This document shows, in pieces, positions 1 through 8,573 of a stretch of 64,000 bases of DNA (positions are counted from its first letter, which is position 1; every line of letters begins with the position of its first letter). Where the stretch lies: contig CAWUIB010000001.1 in the NCBI GenBank assembly GCA_963922335.1, forward strand, positions 124,001 to 188,000, read 5' to 3'. The notes beneath the pieces are model-generated. The model had not been told where the DNA came from, ran no database searches, and was given only the letters and a program-made list of their open reading frames with translations. The DNA is from CALBPI01 sp963922335 (GTDB lineage Bacteria; Pseudomonadota; Gammaproteobacteria; Steroidobacterales; Woeseiaceae). The position numbers and the translations under genes are program-made.

Positions 1-555
1 GGCGACGATCTTCAGCGCATCGATATCCAGGCCGGAGTCTGTTTCATCCAACACACACAGCGACGGCTCCAACACCGACATCTGGAATACCTCGTTTCGC
101 TTCTTCTCACCGCCCGAGAAACCCTCGTTCACGCCGCGGTTCAAAAAGCCGGGATCCATTTGCATGGCTTTCATTTTTTCACGTGCAATTTTCATAAACT
201 CAACCGCACTGAGTTCCGGTTCACCACGCGCTTCGCGCACCGCGTTGAGTGCGGCGCGGAGCAGGTAGGTGTTGTTCACACCGGGGACTTCTACCGGATA
301 TTGGAAAGCCAGAAACAGACCCGCTTGCGCGCGTTCTTCCGGCTCAAGTTCCAAGAGGTCCTTGCCGTGAAACTCGACGCTACCGCCGGTTACGGAATAG
401 TCATCGCGACCGGCCAACACGTTGGCCAGCGTGCTCTTGCCCGAGCCGTTCGGGCCCATGATGACGTGCACTTCGCCAGCGTTCACCTCCAGATTGAGGC
501 CTTTCAGGATTTCCGTTCCGCCAACTGAAGCGTGGAGTGATTTGATATCTAGCAT
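1..555 (-). CDS. sufC: Fe-S cluster assembly ATPase SufC (C-terminus cut by window edge)
   Basis: This is the ATPase of the cytoplasmic SufBCD scaffold, which powers Fe-S cluster assembly. The reverse-strand ATG at 555-553 opens MLDIKSLHASVGG. The Walker A motif GPNGSGKST lies near residue 35, and the ABC-type stretch GFSGGEKKRNE and the Walker B region LDETDSGLD follow. These are typical of SufC, which diverges from transport ABC proteins. The gene begins 12 nt after the sufB stop, so the two are co-transcribed. About 185 codons are visible of a usual ~250; the end and any sufD/sufS lie outside the window. Confidence 0.97.
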   Translation of the reverse strand, partial: MLDIKSLHASVGGTEILKGLNLEVNAGEVHVIMGPNGSGKSTLANVLAGRDDYSVTGGSVEFHGKDLLELEPEERAQAGLFLAFQYPVEVPGVNNTYLLRAALNAVREARGEPELSAVEFMKIAREKMKAMQMDPGFLNRGVNEGFSGGEKKRNEVFQMSVLEPSLCVLDETDSGLDIDALKIVA

Positions 556-567
556 GCGTTGCGTTCC

Positions 568-2016
568 TTAACCTACCGCGCCTTCGAGGCTGACATTCAG
601 AAGTGCTTGTGCTTCCACAGCGAACTCCATGGGAAGTTCCCGGAATACGTCTTTGCAGAACCCGTTAACGATCAGGTTCACAGCATCTTCCTCACCGATG
701 CCGCGCTGGCGGCAATAGAACAATTGGTCTTCACCGATCTTCGATGTCGTCGCCTCATGTTCCACCGTCGTGCTCGCGTTGCGTACTTCCATGTAAGGGA
801 AGGTGTGCGCGCCGCACTCCGATCCGATCAGCAGGGAGTCGCACTGCGTGTAGTTACGTGCGTTGCTCGCCTGTGGCATGACTTTGACGAGGCCACGGTA
901 GGACTGTTGCGCACGCCCCGCGGAGATGCCTTTCGAGACAATCGTGCTCTTCGTATTCTTACCGATGTGGATCATCTTGGTGCCGGTGTCTGCCTGTTGC
1001 AGGTTGTTGGTCACCGCGACCGAATAGAACTCACCGACACTGTCGTCTCCGCGCAGGATGCAGCTCGGGTATTTCCAGGTGATCGCCGAACCGGTCTCCA
1101 CCTGTGTCCATGAGATTTTCGCTCGATCTTCGCGGCAGTCGCCGCGCTTGGTCACGAAGTTATAGATCCCGCCGCGACCTTCTTCGTCGCCCGGATACCA
1201 ATTCTGAACCGTCGAATACTTGATCTCGGCATCCTCGAGTGCAACGAGCTCCACAACCGCGGCGTGCAGCTGGTTTTCATCGCGCATCGGTGCGGTGCAG
1301 CCTTCGAGGTAACTGACGTAGCTGCCTTTGTCGGCGATGATCAGTGTGCGCTCGAACTGGCCCGTGTTCATTTCGTTGATGCGGAAGTAGGTCGACAACT
1401 CCATCGGGCAGCGCACACCCGGCGGGATGTAGACGAACGAGCCGTCGCTGAAGACCGCAGAGTTCAAAGCGGTGAAGTAGTTGTCCGAACGCGGTACCAC
1501 GCTACCAAGATATTTCTTGATGAGCTCAGGATGCTCGCGCACCGCTTCCGAGAACGAGCAGAAAATCACGCCCGCTTCTGCGAGCTTGTCTCGGAAGGTC
1601 GTGGTTACAGAGACCGAGTCGAATACCGCGTCGACGGCGACGCCGGCAAGTCGTGCGCGCTCGTGCAGTGGAATGCCGAGCTTGTCGTACGTCTCAAGCA
1701 GCTTCGGATCGACCTCATCGAGACTTTTCGGCTTGTCGTCGTCTGACTTCGGTGCAGAGAAGTAGGAGATCGCCTGGTAGTCGATTGCCGGGTACTCAAC
1801 ATGCGCCCACTCGGGCTCGGTCATCTTCTTCCACGTCTCGAAAGCTTGCAGGCGCCACTCGAGCATGTACTCGGGCTCTTCCTTGCGAGCCGAGATGGCA
1901 CGAATGACATCCTCGTTCAGCCCGGGCGGCAATGTATCCGAATCGATATCGGTGACGAATCCATGCTGGTATTTCTTACCAACAAACTCACGCGCATCGG
2001 CGCTATCAGTGCTCAT
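568..2016 (-). CDS. sufB: Fe-S cluster assembly scaffold SufB
   Basis: The 482-residue product has the usual SufB length (about 480-495). It builds the nascent Fe-S cluster together with SufC and SufD. The C-terminal beta-helix region carries the family stretches SECGAHTFPYMEV, EHEATTSKIGEDQLFYC and RQRGI, which include the conserved Cys and His residues of the core. The start overlaps the stop of the upstream Rrf2 regulator gene by 4 nt (ATGA), which indicates translational coupling. With sufC just downstream this is a SUF operon led by its own regulator; no iscS/iscU genes are in view. Confidence 0.98.
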   Translation of the reverse strand: MSTDSADAREFVGKKYQHGFVTDIDSDTLPPGLNEDVIRAISARKEEPEYMLEWRLQAFETWKKMTEPEWAHVEYPAIDYQAISYFSAPKSDDDKPKSLDEVDPKLLETYDKLGIPLHERARLAGVAVDAVFDSVSVTTTFRDKLAEAGVIFCSFSEAVREHPELIKKYLGSVVPRSDNYFTALNSAVFSDGSFVYIPPGVRCPMELSTYFRINEMNTGQFERTLIIADKGSYVSYLEGCTAPMRDENQLHAAVVELVALEDAEIKYSTVQNWYPGDEEGRGGIYNFVTKRGDCREDRAKISWTQVETGSAITWKYPSCILRGDDSVGEFYSVAVTNNLQQADTGTKMIHIGKNTKSTIVSKGISAGRAQQSYRGLVKVMPQASNARNYTQCDSLLIGSECGAHTFPYMEVRNASTTVEHEATTSKIGEDQLFYCRQRGIGEEDAVNLIVNGFCKDVFRELPMEFAVEAQALLNVSLEGAVG

Positions 2017-2480
2017 CGCAAAGCATCCTTATGCAAAATCTGTTTCATCGGCAGCAACGGCATTTCAGTGGGGATCGGCCGTTCGCCCTTCAAGTCGGTC
2101 AGGCTGATCTCGCGCAGCGCCTTCCGGATATTCGAGTTGATTTGCTGCCAGGCAGAACCGAGCCCGCAAACCGCCTCAAGATCACAGCCGTGTCCGTTGT
2201 CGGAGCAGTCGGTGATCGCGACTGGCCCTTCGATCGCGTCGATAATGTCGGCCGCGCTGATCTCCGAGGGTCGGCGCGCCAGTTGATACCCTCCGGTGGC
2301 GCCGCGCCGAGCTGTCACCAAGCCCGCCCGGGCCAGCGACTTCAGAAGCTTGCTGACCGTCGCGGCACCGAGACCTGTGCGCCCCGAGATTTCGCTGGCC
2401 GCTGTGGGTTGGTCGCCCATCTCCGCGAGGTGCGCGAGAACAAGCGTGCCGTAGTCGGTCATTTTGCTGATTCGAAACAT
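2013..2480 (-). CDS. Rrf2/IscR-family regulator of the SUF operon
   Basis: A 155-residue Rrf2 protein with an N-terminal winged helix-turn-helix (residues ~1-70, with ASEISGRTGLGAATVSKLLK as the recognition region). A three-cysteine cluster follows (C-x6-C-x5-C, in DCSDNGHGC...VCG), which in this family binds a [2Fe-2S] cluster. It heads the suf operon and overlaps sufB by 4 nt, so it most likely senses Fe-S status and represses its own operon. This matches the gammaproteobacterial SUF-system regulator type rather than E. coli IscR, because no isc genes are linked. A GACT-N5-AGTC palindrome lies 28-44 nt upstream of its ATG. Confidence 0.93.
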   Translation of the reverse strand: MFRISKMTDYGTLVLAHLAEMGDQPTAASEISGRTGLGAATVSKLLKSLARAGLVTARRGATGGYQLARRPSEISAADIIDAIEGPVAITDCSDNGHGCDLEAVCGLGSAWQQINSNIRKALREISLTDLKGERPIPTEMPLLPMKQILHKDALR

Positions 2481-2507
2481 GTCGCTTCCCCGTCGGGAAC
2501 ATCAATG

Positions 2508-2524
2508 GGGACTATTTTAGTCCC
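2508..2524 (-). promoter_or_regulatory. IscR type-1-like operator over the suf promoter
   Basis: A perfect palindrome with 7-bp arms: GGGACTA TTT TAGTCCC. Its core GACT-ATTTT-AGTC fits the centre of the known type-1 IscR motif (GACT-RWWWY-AGTC), while the outer bases differ from the E. coli consensus. On the minus strand it contains the TAAAAT -10 element of the suf promoter, so bound regulator would block transcription. That it binds the Rrf2 protein encoded next to it is inference. Confidence 0.7.
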
Positions 2525-2543
2525 ATTTAAAACTGATCATCAA
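2514..2543 (-). promoter_or_regulatory. Probable sigma70 promoter of the suf operon
   Basis: Reading the minus strand, a -35-like TTGATG (2543-2538) is followed after 18 bp by a -10-like TAAAAT (2519-2514). Transcription would begin near 2507, a short distance before the regulator ATG at 2480. The -10 sits inside the palindrome, the usual arrangement for autorepression. Confidence 0.5.
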
Positions 2544-2556
2544 CCGTCGAGGGTGT

Positions 2557-2565
2557 TGCTATAAT
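2557..2565 (+). promoter_or_regulatory. Extended -10 promoter element for the mla operon
   Basis: TGCTATAAT is a perfect extended -10 (TG-N-TATAAT), about 100 nt upstream of the chosen mlaF start. No good -35 is visible at 17 bp, which extended -10 promoters tolerate. Transcription would begin near 2572 and leave a ~95-nt leader in which I see no riboswitch. Confidence 0.55.
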
Positions 2566-2666
2566 GCCAAGCATTGAAAGGCCAAAAGCTGACGGGTAGG
2601 CAGCTTACCCGCGCCGAATGTCTCCAAAATACAACAACGTTGCTGGGCTCGCGCACAGCATCGGAT

Positions 2667-3506
2667 ATGAATATGCAGTCTGACAATGTGGTCGAGATCG
2701 AGGACCTGCACTACGCGCGGGGATCTCGTGAGATTTTCAAAGGCCTGAACCTTGCGATTCGCCGCGGTGAGGTCACAGCGATCATGGGCCCGAGCGGCAC
2801 CGGCAAGACCACGCTGCTGCGCCTGATTACGGGGCAGCTGGTGCCAGACAAAGGGCGCGTCCGGGTCGATGGCGAGTGGCTGGACCAGCTGCGCCGGCCC
2901 GGGCTCTACAGTTTACGTCGCCGCATCGGCATGCTGTTCCAGAACGGGGCGTTGCTGACCGACTTCGATGTCTTTGAGAACGTGGCGTTCCCGTTGCGCG
3001 AACACTACGACCTGCCAGACCGGCTCATTCGTCATATCGTGCTGACCAAGCTGCATGCCGTCGGATTGCGGGGCGCGGCCTTTATGCAGCCGCAGGAACT
3101 TTCGGGCGGTATGGCGCGCCGCGTCGCTCTGGCGCGCGCTATGGCGACTGACCCGAAAATCCTGATTTACGACGAGCCGTTTGTTGGGCTCGACCCAATT
3201 TCTATGGGTGTGATCGTGCGGCTCGTGCGGCGCATGAACGATGCACTGGGCATCTCCTCCATTGTCGTGAGCCATGATGTGCAAGAAATCAGCTCGGTGG
3301 CCGACTCGAGCTATTTGATCTCGGACGGCAAGGTGGCAGCCGGCGGCAGCCCCGACGAGCTGCATAACGCACAGTCGGAGCTTGTGCGCCAGTTCATGCA
3401 TGGCATGGCCGACGGGCCGGTGCCGTTCCATTTCCCGGCTGAGGACTACGCCTCGCAGTTGTTCGACGACGGTCGCATCAGCAAGAGCCCGCAAGATGAT
3501 TCGTGA
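2667..3506 (+). CDS. mlaF: Phospholipid transport ABC ATPase MlaF
   Basis: Cytoplasmic ATPase of the MlaFEDB complex, which moves phospholipids between the inner membrane and the periplasmic carrier MlaC. It has Walker A GPSGTGKTTL, signature LSGGMARRVALARA and Walker B ILIYDEP, then the His-loop SHDVQE. I take the ATG opening MNMQSDNVVEIEDL (279 aa). An in-frame ATG lies 93 nt further upstream, but its 31 extra residues do not look like MlaF and would place the start right at the predicted transcription start. The gene overlaps mlaE by 11 nt and heads mlaFEDCB. Confidence 0.96.
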   Translation: MNMQSDNVVEIEDLHYARGSREIFKGLNLAIRRGEVTAIMGPSGTGKTTLLRLITGQLVPDKGRVRVDGEWLDQLRRPGLYSLRRRIGMLFQNGALLTDFDVFENVAFPLREHYDLPDRLIRHIVLTKLHAVGLRGAAFMQPQELSGGMARRVALARAMATDPKILIYDEPFVGLDPISMGVIVRLVRRMNDALGISSIVVSHDVQEISSVADSSYLISDGKVAAGGSPDELHNAQSELVRQFMHGMADGPVPFHFPAEDYASQLFDDGRISKSPQDDS

Positions 3507-4260
3507 CTTGATAGCGACATTGGGTGGGTTCGTTCGCACCTTCGGCGCATCGCAGCTGTTCTTTTTCCGGCTGCTGGCGGAATCGCCGCGCGTACTGCTG
3601 AGACCCTCGCTCGTGTCTCGTCAGGTGCACAACGCCGGTGCCATGTCACTGGTTCTTATCATGGTGTGCGGTTTTTTTGTCGGCGCGGTGATCGGCCTGC
3701 AGTCGTATTCGAACCTCGCGCGCTTCGGTGCTGAGGATCAGGTCGGTCCGTTTTCGGCGCTGGCTTTGATGAAAGAACTGGGCCCAGTGATCACCGCCTT
3801 GTTGTTCGCGGGTCGGGCGGGCACCGCACTGGCGTCGGAAATCGGCCTGATGCGGGTCACCGATCAGCTCTCGGCAATGGAGATGATGGCGATCGACCCG
3901 GTTGTGCGCGTCGCCGTGCCCCGGTTCCTTGGTGGTGCGATTTCGATGCCGCTGCTGGTCGCGATTTTCACAAGCATCGGCATTCTGGGTGCGTACATGG
4001 TCGGCGTGCCGTTGATGGGGCTCGATTCCGGTGCATTCTGGTCTGAGATGAAGCAGGGCGTTGCTGAGGCTGATGTCTGGGAAGGCATTATCAAGAGCAT
4101 TGTCTTCGGCGTTGCGTCGAGCTTCATCGCGGTCTGGGAGGGCTATAACTGCCAGCCGACTGCGGAAGGCGTCGGCAGGGCCACCACCCGAACTGTTGTT
4201 ATCTCAGCAGTAACGGTGCTTATTTTTGACTTCATGATTACGGCAATCGCCATTAATTGA
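3496..4260 (+). CDS. mlaE: Phospholipid transport permease MlaE
   Basis: Inner-membrane permease of the Mla system (254 aa; E. coli MlaE has 260). An N-terminal amphipathic segment precedes about five hydrophobic segments. The core stretch LMKELGPVITALLFAGRAGTALASEIG, read here in parts as MKELGPVIT and AGRAGTALASEIG, is the MlaE/TGD1 signature. The start MIRDLIATLGG overlaps the end of mlaF, so translation is probably coupled. A longer reading frame from 3382 would run inside mlaF and is not used. Confidence 0.96.
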   Translation: MIRDLIATLGGFVRTFGASQLFFFRLLAESPRVLLRPSLVSRQVHNAGAMSLVLIMVCGFFVGAVIGLQSYSNLARFGAEDQVGPFSALALMKELGPVITALLFAGRAGTALASEIGLMRVTDQLSAMEMMAIDPVVRVAVPRFLGGAISMPLLVAIFTSIGILGAYMVGVPLMGLDSGAFWSEMKQGVAEADVWEGIIKSIVFGVASSFIAVWEGYNCQPTAEGVGRATTRTVVISAVTVLIFDFMITAIAIN

Positions 4261-4270
4261 GGACGTTGCT

Positions 4271-4732
4271 ATGCAACAGACAAGATCAGTTGAAATCGGT
4301 ACAGGCGCATTCGTGTTGCTGGGTTTCGCCGCGTTGTTCTTCCTGACGACGCAGACGGCCAACCTTCAGAGTTTTGACGATGGCTACTACGACGTCACAG
4401 CGCACTTCGACAACATCGGCGGACTTAAAGTGCGATCGCCGGTTGCCATGGCCGGCGTGAAGATCGGCCGTGTCCAATCCATCGAGTTCGATCCTGAACA
4501 GTTTGACGCGGCGGTAGTGCTGCGAATCGATGCCCGATATGACGAGCTACCGGAAGACAGCGATGCCAGTATCCTCACCGCAGGACTACTGGGCTCGCAG
4601 TACGTTGGGTTGCAACCCGGTGGGTCGGACATATATCTCGAAGAGGGCAGCGAGCTCGAATTCACCCAGTCTGCCATTGTGCTTGAGAACCTGATTGGCA
4701 AATTCCTGGTGAACGCTGGCGGCGGAGACTAG
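4271..4732 (+). CDS. mlaD: MCE-domain phospholipid transport protein MlaD
   Basis: A 153-residue membrane-anchored MCE protein that forms the hexameric ring between MlaE and MlaC. One transmembrane helix (residues ~13-30, ending in FFLTTQTANL) is followed by a single MCE domain with GLKVRSPVAMAGVKIG and the turn LGSQYVGLQPGG. It is shorter than E. coli MlaD (183 aa) because it ends soon after the MCE core. A purine-rich site (GAGGA) precedes the ATG, 10 nt after mlaE. Confidence 0.95.
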   Translation: MQQTRSVEIGTGAFVLLGFAALFFLTTQTANLQSFDDGYYDVTAHFDNIGGLKVRSPVAMAGVKIGRVQSIEFDPEQFDAAVVLRIDARYDELPEDSDASILTAGLLGSQYVGLQPGGSDIYLEEGSELEFTQSAIVLENLIGKFLVNAGGGD

Positions 4733-4784
4733 TCAAACGTCTCGCGCCGCCTCGAAATGCGAGCTCGCGCGACATAGATCAATA

Positions 4785-5441
4785 ATGGACATAATCATGA
4801 ACACACTATGGAAACCCGTTTCGACCCTGGCTGCACTGGTCCTTGCCGTTGGCTTTGTGACTCCCGCGCTGGCGCAGGAAGAGGGCACGCCGATGGACGT
4901 GGTCGATGCCGCGATCGAGGACATCAAGGCAGGTCTTGCAGAGAACCGCGAGCTCTACCTCGAAGATGAGGCTGCGTTGATCGAGTGGGTGGACACGCTC
5001 CTGGCGCCGAGGTTCGACCGCAACTACGCCGGTCGTCTGGTACTGGCGCGCCATTGGCGCGATGCGAGCAATGAGCAAAAGCGCCGCTTCATTCAAGGTT
5101 TCTACAGCGCGATGCTGCAACGCTACGCGACCGGTATTCTCGAATTCCAGGAAGATCGGCTCAAAGTCCTGCCCGAGCGCGGCAAGTTGTCGGACAACAA
5201 AGCGCAGGTTTATACCGAAGTCACGCTGGACGATGGCAGCGCCGTCGCGGTTGAGTATCGGATGGTCAAGCGCGGCGACGCGGGCTGGCAGGTCTTCGAT
5301 GTATCGATCGATGGCATCAGCTACATCCGGAACTTCCGGGCTGAAATCGATTCCGAGATCAAGAAGACCAGCCTCGACGCTGTGATTGAGCGTCTCGAAG
5401 CGGAGGCCGGAACTGCACAGGAAGACGACGAGGCCGCCTGA
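4785..5441 (+). CDS. mlaC: Periplasmic phospholipid-binding protein MlaC
   Basis: Periplasmic shuttle that carries phospholipid between MlaA at the outer membrane and MlaFEDB. A Sec signal peptide ending PALA-QEE is followed by the helical/NTF2-like Tol-Tol-Ttg2 fold. Family residues include FYSAMLQRYATGILEF and YRMVKRGDAGWQVFDVSIDGISY. Two in-frame ATGs (4785 and 4797) are possible; neither has a strong ribosome-binding site, and MNTLWKPVS at 4797 gives the more standard signal peptide. The stop overlaps the mlaB start by one base. Confidence 0.95.
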   Translation: MDIIMNTLWKPVSTLAALVLAVGFVTPALAQEEGTPMDVVDAAIEDIKAGLAENRELYLEDEAALIEWVDTLLAPRFDRNYAGRLVLARHWRDASNEQKRRFIQGFYSAMLQRYATGILEFQEDRLKVLPERGKLSDNKAQVYTEVTLDDGSAVAVEYRMVKRGDAGWQVFDVSIDGISYIRNFRAEIDSEIKKTSLDAVIERLEAEAGTAQEDDEAA

Positions 5442-5761
5442 TGCGAGCAACGATCGCCGAAGGCGATGAAGAGGGCACGTTTTCGATCGAGGGACCACTG
5501 ACCTTCGATTCGGTGGGTGCGCTGCTCGATCGTGCGACCAAACTGTTCGAGCCGCACAGCCGCATCGTTGTCGATTTATCCGGCATCACGGATTCAGACA
5601 GCGCCGGGCTCGCACTATTGATCGAGTGGGTTACGTGGGCGAACCACAGTGTCCGCGAAATGATCTACGAGAACACGCCCGAGAAGCTGATCAACATCGC
5701 TGCGATCAGCGAGGTAGAAGGGCTGCTTGAAGCAGGCGAGCGCTGGAAGGGATTCCTCTAG
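5441..5761 (+). CDS. mlaB: STAS-domain protein MlaB
   Basis: A 106-residue cytoplasmic STAS protein that binds and stabilises MlaF in the Mla transporter. The core VDLSGITDSDSAGLALLIEW contains the conserved DS-A/G turn at the end of the first STAS helix. It overlaps mlaC by one base and closes mlaFEDCB. In E. coli the operon continues to ibaG and murA; here it stops 3 bp before the convergent mlaA gene. Confidence 0.92.
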   Translation: MRATIAEGDEEGTFSIEGPLTFDSVGALLDRATKLFEPHSRIVVDLSGITDSDSAGLALLIEWVTWANHSVREMIYENTPEKLINIAAISEVEGLLEAGERWKGFL

Positions 5762-5764
5762 GGC

Positions 5765-6523
5765 TCAAAGATCGTCGTCGAAGCTATCGAGGTCTTCGTC
5801 GAAATCATCCTCAAACTCGTCTTCCACGATCGGCGGATTGCCGTCGTAGATCACGAAATTTCGGTTCTGTAGATACGCCTCGCGCACGAAAATATAGGGA
5901 TCATTCGATGCGGCAATCTGACTGTCGAGCGCCAGAAGTGATGCGCGACCAGTGATGATCTCGCTGATCAGCAGTTTGTCGCGAACGCCGGTCTCGAAGA
6001 AGTTTCGACCGTGGACAAGCTGGTTAGGTACGAGACCCACGGCGCTTCTTACCGTCGACGGTCCCCAGAACGGTAGTACGAAATAGGGCCCACTCGGTAC
6101 GCCCCAAACCGCCAGGGTTTGGCCGAAGTCTTCGCTCTTCTGATCCAGACCCATGGCGCTTGCGGGATCAAAAATTCCCGCAAGTCCGATGGTCGAGTTG
6201 ACGACCAGTCGCCCCGTCTCAGACAACGCGGGGCCCGGTTTGCCCTGCAGCAGATTGTTCACAATGCTGATCGGTGTTCTCAAATTGGAGAACACGTTGG
6301 AGACACCGCGTTCGACGGGATCGGGAGTAATGAACTTGTAGCCCTTGGCGAGCGGTTTGAGCAACACTCGATCCACGCCGTTGTTGAAGCTGTTTACTCG
6401 GCGGTTGTAGGGTTCCCAAGGATCGCCCATCGAGACTTTCTCACCGGTGCTCGCACATCCCGCGAGGGCTAAGCCCGCCAGTGCAACGAGACACACGCCC
6501 CAACTATTCCGTGTCGCTTTCAT
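5765..6523 (-). CDS. mlaA: Outer-membrane lipid-asymmetry lipoprotein MlaA (VacJ)
   Basis: Outer-membrane lipoprotein (252 aa) that removes mislocalised phospholipids from the outer leaflet and passes them to MlaC. It has a lipoprotein signal with lipobox LAGC (Cys ~23), then the VacJ stretches PWEPYNRRVNSFN, NVFSNLRTPISIVNNLLQGK and WGVPSGPYFVLPFWGPST. The C-terminal tail is strongly acidic (DEFEDDFDEDLDSFDDDL). It is the last gene of the minus-strand run gcvR-bcp-bepA-mlaA and lies 3 bp tail to tail from mlaB, so the whole Mla pathway sits in one 4-kb block but in two transcripts. Confidence 0.96.
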   Translation of the reverse strand: MKATRNSWGVCLVALAGLALAGCASTGEKVSMGDPWEPYNRRVNSFNNGVDRVLLKPLAKGYKFITPDPVERGVSNVFSNLRTPISIVNNLLQGKPGPALSETGRLVVNSTIGLAGIFDPASAMGLDQKSEDFGQTLAVWGVPSGPYFVLPFWGPSTVRSAVGLVPNQLVHGRNFFETGVRDKLLISEIITGRASLLALDSQIAASNDPYIFVREAYLQNRNFVIYDGNPPIVEDEFEDDFDEDLDSFDDDL

Positions 6524-6557
6524 TTGTTATGCCTTAGTGATGTGCGCTCGGATCGGC

Positions 6558-8045
6558 TCAGGAAGAGCCACGATCGCGCCGGACCTCAACCCTCTGTGCC
6601 TCGGATAGGTACTCACTGACAAAGTCAGCGCGCGCCAGAAATCTTGCTCTCTGGATATCCGTGACACCAGCCAATCTGGATGCACGGCGCAGGAGAATCA
6701 CAGCCTGCACCAGGTTGCCGGTCATGATGTTGTATTCGGCCATGTAGTAATGCGCCTCTGCGGTCTGTCCCGAGTCGATCGCTGCGCGTGCGATCAGGCG
6801 AACCTGCTCGGGAGTCGGCGGCACATTATTCAGAAGGTCGAGGAGCAGGGTATGTGCCTGCTCTGCCCGGCCTGTATCCAGCAGGATCTTGGCGTAACGG
6901 ATCGTGAGCGGCACGTTGCGCGGGAATAGCTCCTGCGCCTTGGCGAGCGTGTCGAGCGCCCTTGGCACATCATCAGCGGCCACCAACGCTTGTGCGAGCG
7001 CGATGTGATACGGGATGACCTCTTTCTGGTCTTCGATCAGTTCCTCGAAAATCTCCACCGCATCAAAAGGCTTGTCTTCGGCGAGTGCGACGAGGCCGCG
7101 ACCGTAAAGGCTCGCATCGGTTTCCGCGTTGAAGTAGGCCAGCGCAATGGCGGTTGAATCGCTAAACAGCGCGTGGGTACGCGCCTTCATCAAGCCATAG
7201 CTCACGCTGTCTTCGCGCGGCTCGATAGGCCGCATCTTGCGTGCCCGTGCTTTGGCTTCGGCAGTCCGCGAGCTGGAAACCGGGTGCGTGCGCAGATACT
7301 CGAACTGATCGAGGCTTGTGTTGAGTGAGCTGTTGGTGCGCTTGCCCATTCTTGCGAAAAAGTCGGCCATGGCATCTGCCTGAAAACCGGCTTGCGCGAG
7401 CGTATTGATGCCGACACGGTCGGCCTCATACTCGTAACCGCGTGTGAAGTTGATCTGGCTCTGCACAGAGACAGCCTGCGTGGTAGCAATGGCGCCCTCG
7501 ATCACCTCACCACCGGCGCCGGTGGCTGCGGACAACGCAATCGCGCCGAGCATCGCCGCCATCGTCAGGATGCTGGCTCGGGAGTTGTCGTGGATCGTGC
7601 GCGCAATGTGACGTTGTGTGACGTGCGCGATTTCGTGCGCGAGAACACTCGCCAATTCGTCCTCACCGCGGGTGAGCTGGATCAGGCCCGTGTGTACGCC
7701 GATAAACCCACCCGGCAATGCGAACGCATTAACTGACGGATCGGCGACCACGAAGAACTCGAAGTTGTAATCGCCATTGTTGGCGTGGCCAACCAGTTCG
7801 TTGCCGAGCGCGTTGATGTATTCGGTCAACTCGGGATCATCGACGACCATGTCGCGTGCGTAAAACATGCGCATCATTTGACGGCCGATCCGGGCCTCTT
7901 CATTGCGCGGCAACAAGGCGTCGGCCGGGCTGCCGATATTGGGCAGTTCAAAGTCCTGTGCGTTGGCGTCAGGCGCAGCGCTGCCTGCGAGCGCGACCAA
8001 TATGGCCGCCCCGAGGACAGTCAGCAGTGTGCGAATCGCTTGCAT
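6558..8045 (-). CDS. bepA: Periplasmic metalloprotease/chaperone BepA (M48, TPR)
   Basis: Outer-membrane quality-control protease/chaperone that helps LptD and BAM assembly (495 aa, close to the E. coli 487). A Sec signal peptide (residues ~1-30) is followed by the M48 zinc motif HEIAH (H137, E138, H141) with third ligand E207 in YEYEADR, then C-terminal TPR repeats. Ligand spacing matches E. coli BepA. It lies between bcp and mlaA on the same strand, 34 nt before mlaA, which pairs two outer-membrane maintenance genes. Confidence 0.95.
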   Translation of the reverse strand: MQAIRTLLTVLGAAILVALAGSAAPDANAQDFELPNIGSPADALLPRNEEARIGRQMMRMFYARDMVVDDPELTEYINALGNELVGHANNGDYNFEFFVVADPSVNAFALPGGFIGVHTGLIQLTRGEDELASVLAHEIAHVTQRHIARTIHDNSRASILTMAAMLGAIALSAATGAGGEVIEGAIATTQAVSVQSQINFTRGYEYEADRVGINTLAQAGFQADAMADFFARMGKRTNSSLNTSLDQFEYLRTHPVSSSRTAEAKARARKMRPIEPREDSVSYGLMKARTHALFSDSTAIALAYFNAETDASLYGRGLVALAEDKPFDAVEIFEELIEDQKEVIPYHIALAQALVAADDVPRALDTLAKAQELFPRNVPLTIRYAKILLDTGRAEQAHTLLLDLLNNVPPTPEQVRLIARAAIDSGQTAEAHYYMAEYNIMTGNLVQAVILLRRASRLAGVTDIQRARFLARADFVSEYLSEAQRVEVRRDRGSS

Positions 8046-8083
8046 CAGGAGTTCAGACCCTCATCCGCTCAGTGTGTTCCGCA

Positions 8084-8560
8084 TCAGCCCTTGTTCAGTG
8101 CCTTTGCGGCTTCCAGCACCGCATCAGCATGACCAGGCACTTTCACCTTACGCCATTCTTCGCGAAGTTTGCCATCGGTATCGATCAAAAATGTGGAGCG
8201 CTCGATACCCATCACCTTCTTCCCGTACATGTTCTTTTCCTTGATCACGTCGAAGTACCCGCATAGTGCTTCGTCCGCGTCCGAAATCAGCTCAAATGGC
8301 ATCTCAAACTTCGCCTTGAACTTCTCATGGGATGCAATCGAGTCCCGTGATATGCCAAAGATGACCGTGTTGGCACGCTTAAACTTACTGTTAAGCGCAG
8401 AAAAATCCTTGCTCTCGTTGGTGCAGCCCGGGGTGTTGTCTTTCGGATAGAAGTAGAGCACCACCTGTTTGCCACGCAGCGCCTTGAGCTGTACTTCGGT
8501 TTCGCTGGTCGCCGGCGCCTTGAAATCCTTGACGACGCGGTTGAGTGCAGGTCCTGCCAT
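8084..8560 (-). CDS. bcp: Thioredoxin-dependent peroxiredoxin Bcp
   Basis: Cytoplasmic thiol peroxidase that reduces hydrogen peroxide and alkyl hydroperoxides (158 aa). The peroxidatic cysteine is C46 in YPKDNTPGCT. The resolving cysteine usual in E. coli Bcp, five residues later, is replaced by Lys; another Cys lies in EALCGYFDVIKEK, where many homologues have one. It may therefore work as a one-Cys or alternative-CR enzyme. It sits 13 nt after gcvR, an arrangement common in gammaproteobacteria. Confidence 0.95.
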   Translation of the reverse strand: MAGPALNRVVKDFKAPATSETEVQLKALRGKQVVLYFYPKDNTPGCTNESKDFSALNSKFKRANTVIFGISRDSIASHEKFKAKFEMPFELISDADEALCGYFDVIKEKNMYGKKVMGIERSTFLIDTDGKLREEWRKVKVPGHADAVLEAAKALNKG

Positions 8561-8573
8561 GGGGGTGTCCTCC

